A stretch of 64,000 nucleotides of DNA from Lateolabrax maculatus (taxonomy: Eukaryota > Chordata > Actinopteri > Acropomatiformes > Lateolabracidae): NCBI GenBank assembly GCA_031216445.1, contig CM062213.1:5357501-5421500 (forward strand), written 5' to 3'. This document shows positions 49,531 to 58,418 of the stretch, piece by piece. The translations under genes were made by a program, and so were the position numbers. Below the pieces are notes generated by a model. It was not told the origin of the DNA. It did not search any database and saw only the letters and a list, made by a program, of their open reading frames with translations. Each line of letters opens with the position of its first letter. Position 1 is the stretch's first letter.

Positions 49531-50601
49531 CAGTGCTGGTGCTGGCCGGACGGGGACTTTCTGTGCGTTGAGTACAGTCCTGGAGAGGGTGAAGGCAGAG
49601 GGCATCCTGGATGTTTTCCAGACAGTCAAGAGCCTCAGACTGCAGAGACCCCACATGGTGCAGACACTGGTGAGGGGCCCCTTTCAATCTATATAGGAAG
49701 TAGGAATAGGAAGTTACTTTTGATTATCCCTTTGTCATAAGGCCCAATAAGCAACTAGTTAATCTTTCAAAAAGGGCATGTTGAGTAAGAAAAAGTGAGA
49801 CATTTGCTTTCCTCACATTCTTTTTCAAAATGTCACCCTTTTTTCCCTTAATAAGCAACATATTAAGAATTCAAAAGCTTGACTTATCACTGCAGATGAT
49901 TCATTTTCACTACTGTTAGTGTATTTGTCAGCACAGGGGATCTCAATAACTCGGATATTTCCATCAATAATGATAATAAAAATTGGGTTATAGCCAAGGG
50001 GCACCTGATGAGCAGTTTAAACATAGAATTTATGTCATTAAACAGTTTTTAATTATTAACTGTGGGACCAATAGATTTTTAGACGCTTTTTAGAAGCTTA
50101 AGAGTTTGTTTGCAGGGTTGAAAAACAAACTCACTTTCTTGCCGAGAGTCGGATGAGAAGCATGATGCCACTCTCATATCTGTACGGTAAATATGTCCCC
50201 AGAGCCAGCAGCTGGCTTTCCATCTGTCTCTCGGCAGGAAAAAGAATAAGTGTGTTTTCAAAAATTTTTGACTACTCCTTTAAGAAATGTCTTTCAGAAG
50301 ATAGAAAAGTATTTTTGCACAGGTTTGGATTCCGCTGAGTGTTGTTTTGTTGCTTAGATCTCACAAATATAGGGTTTTTTGTGCCAATTTAATGTATATT
50401 CTCTTGTGTTTTAGGTTTTAGGAACTTTCATAATTCATCAATACTTAAACTGCAGCTGTGTGATTGTTCTGCTGTTTGTACTGTGAGCAAACATGGTTGT
50501 TTCTCCTGTGCCCTCCCCCTCCTCAGGAGCAGTACGAGTTCTGCTACAAAGTGGTCCAGGAGTACATTGATGCCTTTTCTGACTACGCCAACTTCAAGTA
50601 G
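39546..50601 (+). CDS. ptpra: Receptor-type tyrosine-protein phosphatase alpha
   Basis: A single-pass membrane phosphatase that in vertebrates activates Src-family kinases by removing the inhibitory C-terminal phosphate. Twenty coding exons: 39546-39621, 39717-40160, 43626-43725, 43929-44002, 44477-44613, 45298-45388, 45651-45727, 45837-45873, 45996-46093, 46488-46607, 46842-47008, 47113-47248, 47341-47490, 47620-47713, 47797-47873, 48047-48181, 48643-48768, 48978-49129, 49534-49669 and 50527-50601. They give 833 codons with all phases consistent (human 802 or 793). Signal peptide 1-19 ([19 protein letters not shown]); Pro/Thr-rich ectodomain to about 180 with N-glycosylation sites; membrane helix 183-206; then [16 protein letters not shown]. 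Domain D1 has WPD (Asp441) and HCSAGVGRT (Cys473). D2 has WPE (Glu730) and HCSAGAGRT (Cys763), the usual low-activity pattern. Tyr829 in the C-terminal YANFK is the Grb2-binding site known in mammals. Confidence 0.97.
39717..40160 (+). CDS. ptpra: ptpra ectodomain exon (mucin-like, Pro/Thr-rich)
   Basis: One 444-nt exon encodes almost the whole extracellular segment. It is rich in Pro and Thr, contains N-glycosylation sequons (NIT, NFT and two NAT) and an acidic end (EDIFTVETE). This suggests a heavily O-glycosylated stalk. The sequence is not conserved with mammals beyond composition, which is usual for PTPRA. It explains the extra length of this protein compared with human. Confidence 0.9.
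40161..43625 (+). other. ptpra: ptpra intron between ectodomain and transmembrane exons
   Basis: A 3.5-kb intron with no recognisable coding exon. A repeat copy occupies its 3' part (43,125-43,345). A further fragment at 43,066-43,115 (TAGCTGAAACGATAAG and CAATCGATCG) may be the end of a hAT-like MITE. Confidence 0.5.
43125..43345 (+). mobile_element. Interspersed repeat copy (TTAGCTTAGCATAAAG family)
   Basis: Contains CCACTCTCATATCTG and GTAAATAT, shared with the copy at 50,105-50,285. It then has GCTTAGCTTAGCATAAAGAC, GGGGAAACGG and AAGTTATATCTTGTT. This order matches a repeat I remember as very common in percomorph genomes. Lies in a ptpra intron. Confidence 0.6.
43844..43868. repeat. (GT)n microsatellite in ptpra intron
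   Basis: A GT run of about 12 units within a GT-rich intron that follows the transmembrane exon. Confidence 0.85.
46164..46200. repeat. Perfect 17-bp inverted repeat with a 3-nt loop
   Basis: TGTATGCATTTTGTATA (46164-46180) is followed by GAA and then its exact reverse complement (46184-46200). It lies in the ptpra intron after the exon ending ERKE. It could extrude as a cruciform or fold in the pre-mRNA. No element family recognised. Confidence 0.9.
49135..49166. repeat. (AC)n tract abutting a ptpra donor site
   Basis: Sixteen AC units begin five bases after the exon ending at 49129 (GTGAG then ACAC...). The opposite end of the same 404-nt intron carries a (TG)n tract, so the two can pair. 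Confidence 0.95.
49491..49529. repeat. (TG)n tract abutting a ptpra acceptor site
   Basis: An uninterrupted TG run of 39 nt ends four bases before the acceptor (TTCAG at 49529-49533). It takes the place of the normal polypyrimidine tract of the exon encoding SAGAGRTG. Confidence 0.95.
50105..50285. mobile_element. Short internally deleted repeat copy with inverted ends
   Basis: Starts with CACTTTCTTGCCGAGAG and ends with CTCTCGGCAGGAAAAAG followed by AATAAGTG; these are inverted repeats of each other around CTTTC/GCCGAGAG. The interior CCACTCTCATATCTGTACG and GTAAATATG matches the copy at 43,125. This suggests one family of non-autonomous DNA transposon, here lacking its centre. Lies in the last ptpra intron. 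Confidence 0.65.
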
Positions 50602-50610
50602 GGACCTGCC

Positions 50611-50649
50611 ATGGATGGATGGATGGATGGATGGATGGATTGATGGATG
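50611..50649. repeat. (TGGA)n tetranucleotide repeat
   Basis: Starts ten bases after the ptpra stop codon; about nine units with one interruption (TTGA). Confidence 0.9.
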
Positions 50650-51262
50650 TCAGCATACACTTCATACAAGCATATGAACGCACCAGAACACGCACACATA
50701 CATTAACATGCAGAAAGCTGCATATTCCCATCGGATGGATTTTTTTCAAAAAAAAAAAAGACTCATCGCAACTTGATCTGTGGATGGGATGAACTGCCCG
50801 GAGGAAAAGGGAACGGAGGCCTCGGCCCGGAGGACAGGGCAGCGCAGTCGGACAGACAAAAAAACTGAGATGCCTTCTTGAATATTTTGTAATATTGGTC
50901 TTGTTAATACAGCCCTTCACCCCTATTTGCTTCCCATCTCTTCTCCCCCATATGTATATATACTTACTGTGTTGCATCTTATTACTTTGGTTTCAGACAC
51001 AGTTTTGAGTTTGGCTGCATTTTCGGGTGGCACCTGTAATGTATTTTATTGGTATATATATAAATATATAAATATATATGAATATAAATCTAATGCTTTG
51101 GAGGCTAAAAAAAAAAATCCAGAGTCAAGGTAATGATGTTTTGGATTTTTATTTTCTTTTTTTAGAGACAGAGACTTAAAACATGTTTGACTTTGCTGGA
51201 GCCACAGTGTAGCAACATGTGTGGTAGCAGAACCCTAAACACTGACAGACTGTGTTTCACTC

Positions 51263-51264
<2 letters not shown>

Positions 51265-51340
<76 letters not shown>
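51265..51340. repeat. (CA)n microsatellite in ptpra 3' UTR
   Basis: An uninterrupted CA run of 76 nt, the longest simple repeat in the window. Confidence 0.97.
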
Positions 51341-51344
<4 letters not shown>

Positions 51345-54311
51345 AGCCATTTTTCTTCACACAGATTTAGTTCCATCGATCGAGCCAATTACAATTTATC
51401 CCCCTACAAGTTTCAGGGGTCAGGGGTTCAAAGGTCACTCTCGATTGGATCTCTGTGATGTAGCTCATAGACTCAGGTTGACACACACACACACATAAAC
51501 ATACACATACACATTAAATAACAGGAGCCATTCATTATTTTTTACATTTTTTTTTCTTTTGAGCATCTGTGTGTGTGTTTGAACTGGAGCATAAGCTGGC
51601 AGAGAAGACACAGTGTGTTTTCGCGTCACTGCTATCCGCCGAGTGCCAAAGTCCTTCACTCACTTGGTCGTGCAGCTCTAGAGTCTGAGACGCTCTACCA
51701 ACCATGTTTAGACATTCAGTACAAAAAAGCTATTTTACTGTCTAAGCATCGCGAAGTAGAAAATAAATATAGATTGTTTTTCACCCCATGCAGTATAGGA
51801 ATTTAAGAAATTGAAAAAAATTGGTCAAGCTTTAATGTAAAATCTCTAAAATTATTTTAATTTAATTTTATGGTCTGTTACAGTATCAGCAGCAACGTTG
51901 ACAGACAAATCACAAACGACACAATCCCAAGTAACCCCATTATTGCATCATAGAAATCAAACAAATTTTATATACTCAGCCTATTTCTTTTTCTTGTTTA
52001 CAGACGCACGTCAGTATTTCTTGTAGATTGTATTGAGCATTTCTTTCCTGTATGGGTTTCCTTTGAGTCTGCCTGAATTAACTGATTTCTTATGTTTTTT
52101 TTATATCAGCCTTGCATCACCACGCTGTACTGTCACTCTTTTAAAGAACGATCCCCTTTTATTTCCCACCATGAACACTGATGCCGAAGAATGTTTTTTT
52201 TTTTTTTTTTTATTCGAATGCTGTTGCTAACATATTCCTGAAAAATGGATGCATTGTTACTTTAATATTGGAGGTGTGGCATGCAATGTTTGCTATGGTT
52301 CTTATTTTAAAAGGCTGTCCTATGAGGACATTCAGACTTGAACTACAGTGTTTTTTTGTTTTTTTTTAAAGATAAGGTCACAATTGAGGCCATGCCCTTT
52401 ATGATTGTAATGAAAGATGGATTATGTCAGATAACCGCAGGGCTTCAGGTCAGTGCTAATTTTAGCTCAGTCAGCTCAAATGACTTAAATTTACAAATTG
52501 AACAAATTAAGCTTGAGTTGATCTTCACAGCCGACTCTCGTTCAAATGGTTTTAACTCCCATCAGTATTCTGATACCAAGCCTCACTCGGATTTTAACTT
52601 TTTAACTTTTCTTTGTTTTTTTTTACTGAAAACAGCCTCATACTTGCACATAATTTACATCTCATTAATACATTACACTAACACTCCTATACGTAATTCC
52701 TTGTATTAAAAGAAAGAGCACAATCAAATTTAATTTATTGATAGTAGACGTCATTAAAAGTACGTGCTGAATTTTTTAGAAAGGGCGATTGCTGCGTCAA
52801 TTTTGATTGTTTGAACACTCATGCACTATTTGCACCAAAAGCAAAGCCCTTAAAAATACAGAACCAAATGAGAGATAAGGTGGGAATGATGATATTGGAA
52901 AATGGGAACTATATTTGAACTCTTGAGGTGCTCTGTCAGGTCTCAAAGCCCCGGGTTAAGCCTTCTGAAAGGCCCCTGTAGGGACTAGTAGCAGAAATTT
53001 TAATCGACCAGTCTCTGAAACTGTTGGCTGTTTGTGCATCGTCATTGTCATTTCAGGTCTTCTTTCGTTCCAAAGCGTCACAAGTGCCCGCACTATTAGT
53101 TAGGTGCCATTATGTCTTTCGTGTATTTACGCTGTCACTTCTTGGGTTTAATTAATAGAGGAGGGGATGCTTTTTGTTTGGCTATTCAGTCTGTGCTTAA
53201 ATTACATGGGTTTATTGTGTGTTCGGATCATGTGATCACTTTGTCTCACTGCAATTTGACAGCAAAACATGACGGTGCCAACCCATGAGACCCACTATTT
53301 TGCTATTCTAGTGATCTTAAAATAAAAAAAAAGTGCCTCACTTTTCCAAAAAAAAACAACAACGTAAATTTCGCAACTAAACATACTATATGTGGCGGTG
53401 TCCTTTTGCATTTTCCCAACTCGCATGTATCACCTGCAGACCAATGACAAACCTCTTTGATGAATCCATAGGGCCAAAACCAAGACTGGGTCAGTCATCC
53501 TTCCTTTCACATTCCCTCTAGTCACATATATACGTAGATTCCTTGATCAAACTAACATTGAGGTCACTTCGATTCCATCTTTGATTTAATGGCTTCATTT
53601 CATTCCATATCACTTAAATGTGGGATCCATGACAAGTAATCAATTGTGGGTACCCGAATGTTTTGAACAAAAAAAAAAAATCATGAGTTTTTCCAGCGAC
53701 AAATAAAATTGCATCTTTTATGCATTATCACCACAGGAACCAGCTGTCCCTGTTTCACTCCCCTTTATTCCAGTGGAGCATTTTGAACGCCCCGAGAATT
53801 AAAATACGTCTCAATTTCTAGAGCGTTAGACTGGAGGAAGACTAGAGTCCAACTTCGCTCTTCTTCCCTCCACCTTTTATATGTCCTTTTGTGTCTCCTA
53901 TCCAACTCCACTCACTGTCCACTTATCGCTTCCTTTTCCTTTCACTTTGTCCCCAGTGGTCACTGCCCACTCCCTTTTGTACATAATGTAAGGTTATTTA
54001 TATTTCATTCATGTCTGCTGCCTTGCTAATTTTATTTTCTTCTGCCCCCCTTCTTTTTTTTTCTTTTTAAAAGATGTATATTGAACTGTATCGGGACCAT
54101 TTTGAAATGTATTAGAGATTTTTTGTTTTGGCCATTTTTAATTTGGTATAATTGTCTTAAGCAAATCCTATTTTTTAATTTGCCTATGTTTGTTTCTAGT
54201 GTTTTGTTATTCAACATTTGAATATATGTATATATAATTATATATATGATAAAATTATATATAATTATATAATGCCAAATGGCCTTTCTAAGCAAGATAC
54301 TGTTCAAACCT

Positions 54312-54317
54312 AATAAA
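54312..54317 (+). terminator. ptpra: Polyadenylation signal, probable ptpra end
   Basis: AATAAA in CCTAATAAAGTGCTTG, followed within 30 nt by T/G-rich sequence (CATTTGTCTGTATTT). It is the last good signal before the gnrh2 locus. Confidence 0.55.
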
Positions 54318-54340
54318 GTGCTTGAGATTTTATCATTTGT

Positions 54341-57191
54341 CTGTATTTATTATGTCTTTAAATGTAATGTAAAACTTTTTGGGGGGTTCGTTTTAACTCA
54401 GGACAACCTGATGCTCATTACAGCTCACTTCTCAATGAAGACTGATGGTACACTGTTCCAAAAAAATTGTCAGTTATTCATGTACCTTATAGATCATGCA
54501 GTCCTCTTGGGTGTTGCTCTTGAAGGGTTTTCAATCAGTATTTAACCCTTCACCCCCCCGATCAAATTTAATATGCTTTTTTGACCAATAGATAATCAAT
54601 CAGGGAATCATTTGGGCTCATTGTTGAAGTGTGTGTGGACAGTAATACCTGGAATACATTTTAGGAGACATTACATTTACATTAAGGTAAAATCACTATG
54701 AATGAACCTGGTATTATTAAGTTTGGTGGGGTAAATTTAGTTTCTTTGGGTTTTTTTAACAGTTGAGCAGTAGTCTACCAGCTCAGTAACACTGACTAAC
54801 CCCGAATATATAGAGAAATGGAAAAATATCCAGTATAATCCTAAACAATCGGATGATTTAAAAGGGCGCTTCGCTGATTTTAAACTTGAAGTTCAGTTTA
54901 CTCATCACAAGGACTACTACTGGGTGATCTTTGCTGGGGCTTGAGACTTTTTTTAACACAAAGTCTGAACTAAGCATTTAGGAGGCAGGGAAGGTATAAG
55001 GAAAAGACAGTATTACTTTACATTGAGGGAAACATAGGATCCAGTGAGTTTGGAGCTCGACTCAAACTAGAAACTCAAAATCTGGACATCTGCTGCTTAA
55101 ATTTTTTAGCTTTTTTTTTTTTTTTAAATAAGTCTCTTGCAAGTCCCTCAACTTAAACCTTTTACTTTCAATTTTTGAAAGTGCAATTTGTAGATGTCTA
55201 GGTCGAGCCAATCAAAAGATGATGAATTCTACATGCATACCAGCAAGAGATTCATGTGTGAATGTTCAGGTGTCTATATATGTTAGAAGCATTAAGAAAT
55301 TCAAGAAATGGTTTTAGTATTTTAACAACACAAAATCAGCTAAGTTGAATTATTGCTGTCAAAAATCTGGACAAAATAAAAGGTGACTGGATGGTCAAAC
55401 CTCTGAATTAAACTAAACATACAATATGCTGCACATGATTTGCGATTGGTTTGCATCTCTTGAAGGCCCCCATCAGTATGTGTTGCTCACTGACAGACTT
55501 CTGAGACAGTAGTTGCTCTTGCTTCACACTGACAGGTGAGTCTGGGAGCGGGGATCATGTGTCATCATCAGTGACTCATCTGGGAGTCATCTCGCTGCAG
55601 CCAATCGCTTGCAACAGTGCTGTGTGTCACAACGCTCAACTGAGTCAACAGCGGCACGTCAGTCACTGACAGGTAAGAACTGGTTCTGCATCTAAAGCTC
55701 TGAAAAGGAAATACATTCCCTCCTCTAATTGGGAGGGATGTCATCAGTGGCCTGGTCAGGAATCCACAGTGTTTGTTCCCCGTGTCCTCTGTGTTTCCCC
55801 TGAGTGAAGGGTCATCCGGGTTGGACGGAGGATGTGTGATGGGTCACTGTGGTCAAAACAGGTGCAAAAAGAGAGGAAATGGGAACTATTGAGTTTTAGC
55901 TTCTGACAAGGACCCACTGTTTGATCTGAGAAATACATTTAAACACTATTTGTCAAAGATAATTGTCTCCCAACCTGTGTACAAATGTTAACGAGTTATA
56001 TTCAAGTGACCTGCTACCTCCACACGATAGAATCCAGTATCCAGCGAGGAGCAATTTTGAGATATTTTCCATTTTCTGTGTGTTGCAATGTATTTGAAAA
56101 AGTATAAATGAATGATACTATTTGTCACTGATCTGTTAATTGAATGATTTAAAGTTATTCGGCCAGAGTTACAGTATTTGGAAGCGGATATGGGTGACGC
56201 TGATGAGCAGATGAGCATCCCAGGGGTGTCAACGCTGTTTGCAGATGATAATTGGAATTGGCCATGTCTTCTGGACCTCTTGTCCCCAGGGACGGTTCAT
56301 TTCACCAGTGGGAACAGAGGGGGCCAAAGGGGTCAGGGATGGGCGGGGCAATTAGGGAATGATAATGGAAATGTGCGTCGGGAGGGGGGCCCTTCCGACT
56401 GGTACATATATTGAGGAGGAGGATGAGGTTGAAGAGAGTCTCTACAGTAACACTTGTGAAACTGTGAGATACCTTCAGCAGCTGACCAACTGAAGGACGA
56501 GCGGCGTGAGCTTCTGGCGGGACGTCGAGGGACACCTGTAGTGATAAAGCTGTTAGACTTGAGACCAAGGTAAGGACGCTTACTAACACTTTTACATGGC
56601 TTTACTGTACTACGTCTATTGTTAAAATTATAGTTCATATTACAGTGAACACTGTTGGAGTCTTAGCTTTAATAGAAGGTGATTATTAACAGAAACTTGT
56701 GGTCGCTCAGGCTAAACTTACTTAAGATTTCATATTTATGATTAGTACTGTCCAGGAGTTTATCATGGAAGTCTATTCAAAAGGCAATAAATGATGAAGG
56801 TCCCTAAAATGATGTCCTATGTCCAAATGCAATAACATGTTTGGCTGATTGATTTAATTTTTTACTACAGTCAAATGAGGGAAAAAATTATCAAGTAATT
56901 TAGCAAAAACGCAAAATTGGAGTAAAGTAAGTCATATTATTGCAAAATAGCTCGGTTTGTTTTTATTAAAGGAAAAGCTCAATCAAAGATGCCTTTTCAA
57001 ATTAATTCAAACTTTCTGCTGCACTATAAAGTATTCCAAATTTGAACTGATGGAAAATGTAATTCATAGCAATTTATATGAGTATATAAACACTTTGCAA
57101 TTGGTTTCGATTTTCTAAATCAGATACCAAAGTATCAAAGACAATAGCTTCTTGTAGTCAGAGCTAACTGAGTGTCCATCTTTGCCTTTAG
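54341..57191. other. Spacer and presumed gnrh2 upstream region
   Basis: No coding exon recognised. Two non-AT-rich pockets stand out: 55,545-55,680 with clustered motifs and a donor, and 56,170-56,580 with a purine-rich open stretch ending in ACCAAG followed by GTAAGG. Either could hold the non-coding first exon of gnrh2. Confidence 0.45.
55545..55680 (+). promoter_or_regulatory. gnrh2: Candidate gnrh2 promoter and first-exon region
   Basis: Within 120 bp are GTGACTCATC (AP-1-like, 55571-55580), a CCAAT box (55601-55605), TGAGTCAAC, CACGTCAGTCAC (CRE-like) and a splice donor GACAG followed by GTAAGAAC. Teleost gnrh2 has a short non-coding first exon upstream of the signal-peptide exon, whose acceptor here is at 57,190-57,191. 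The assignment is from motif clustering and position only. Confidence 0.35.
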
Positions 57192-57204
57192 GTGGGAATA
57201 TATC

Positions 57205-57726
57205 ATGTGTGTGTCTCGGCTGGTTTTGCTGCTTGGGCTGCTTCTATGTGTGGGGGCTCAGCTGTCCAACGCCCAGCACTGGTCCCATGGTTGGTACCCC
57301 GGAGGCAAGAGGGATACGTCAGAGGTCGGGATCTGTGTTTGTGTGTGCCAGTGTGCACAGTTTTCTCACTGAGCGTTTCCAGTTGGTAATGAATTTAACT
57401 TTTTACTCTCTCTCTCTCTCTGTTTCTCAGATTTCAGAGGAGATTAAGCTGTGTGAGGCTGGAGAATGCAGCTACTTCAGACCCCAGAGGAGGAATATCC
57501 TGAGAAACCTTCTTGTAAGTGAACTAACGGTACCCTATCCAGTGCTGCATGGATGCAGTTTGCCACATAATGTCCCACATATCTGGACACTGCACATAAA
57601 AACTAAACATTGTACTATAGCTGTACATTAGTGGATTGAGTGTGTGTGTGTCTGACTCCTAATGTTAAACTGTATTACTCTGCACAGTTGGATGCCTTAG
57701 CCAGAGAGCTCCAGAAGAGGAAGTGA
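57205..57726 (+). CDS. gnrh2: Progonadoliberin-2 (GnRH-II precursor)
   Basis: Encodes the precursor of chicken-II type gonadotropin-releasing hormone, a neuropeptide made mainly in midbrain neurons and secreted. Coding exons are 57205-57324, 57431-57514 and 57688-57726, together 80 codons plus TGA. The exon with the start is preceded by CCTTTAG at 57,185-57,191, implying an upstream non-coding exon. Signal peptide 1-23 ends LSNA; the decapeptide [10 protein letters not shown] follows at 24-33, then Gly-Lys-Arg (34-36) for amidation and cleavage. The associated peptide contains [19 protein letters not shown] with its two cysteines and ends LARELQKRK. The segment after GKR is DTSE; in other percomorph precursors I remember about five more residues here (ELDSFGTSE), so this precursor is slightly short. 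The hormone itself is intact. Identity is certain. Confidence 0.98.
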
Positions 57727-57893
57727 CCACCCTGCTTTTCTACCAAGTGACCCTGTTCTTCAGTGTCCTTGTCTTTACATGAAACAACTTTATGTTGATC
57801 CTCCTTTGTTGTATTTGTCAGTAAATTTGTTTTTTTCCAGCATTACATGGATTTTCGCTGTGGTAAACACATGTTGAAATGATAAAATCCCAT

Positions 57894-57899
57894 AATAAA
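57894..57899 (+). terminator. gnrh2: Polyadenylation signal of gnrh2
   Basis: AATAAA about 170 nt after the gnrh2 stop codon, only 520 nt before the start of the next gene on the same strand. Confidence 0.6.
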
Positions 57900-58387
57900 G
57901 TATCTATTTTGATATTAACTTTATTTTTCATTTTTGGTGTCCAAAATTGTCTATGGCGTTGAGTGTGAAATGTCGAGAAGTAGCAAAAAATAATAAAAGT
58001 CATGTTTCGGTTTCAGACGTCCTGGTATTGTGCATCACACCTGAATAGATCAAATAAAAAGAGCCTATTGACAAGAAAGGGTTGTTTTTTTACGTATTTT
58101 TTGTCAACACTGTATTTACCAATTTGAAAATATGAAACCCTCTTCAGGAAAATAGATTTGACTTACAGTACATGAAGTAAAAAATATTTGAATTACACAT
58201 AGCAGTCCAGTAAGTTTATAGGCAATGTCCGATTTAGACAAATTATCAATATATGACATTAGAATTACTCAAATAAAAATTATATGTATATATATATTTA
58301 ATTTACCTGATAAAAATACAAGATAAAGTTGTTTTTCTAAGGATTATCCTCAGATGCTTTACAACAGTCCATGTACTGCGACGCCAC

Positions 58388-58399
58388 TGCGCATGCGCC
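58388..58399. promoter_or_regulatory. NRF1-type site at the zinc-finger gene start
   Basis: TGCGCATGCGCC matches the palindromic NRF1 consensus (YGCGCAYGCGCR) except at the last base. It lies 20 bp before the preferred start codon, as often seen in CpG promoters of housekeeping genes. Confidence 0.6.
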
Positions 58400-58418
58400 A
58401 AAACAGCTAGGGAAAAAG

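Larger units (their letters stand above)
50602..54340 (+). other. ptpra: Probable long 3' UTR of ptpra
   Basis: No new gene signal follows the stop until a strong AATAAA at 54312-54317, with a TG/T-rich stretch downstream. Within it are a TGGA run at 50,611-50,649, a (CA)n microsatellite at 51,265-51,340, several A and T runs and AT-rich blocks. Earlier hexamers exist, so shorter forms are possible. The UTR length is inferred. Confidence 0.5.

Noticed and set aside
51187..51498. Thr-His repeat frames in the ptpra 3' UTR
   Set aside because: Products of the 76-nt (CA)n microsatellite.
56178..56414. Plus-strand 78-codon frame upstream of gnrh2
   Set aside because: No recognisable domain and no splice link to gnrh2; more likely leader or spacer sequence.
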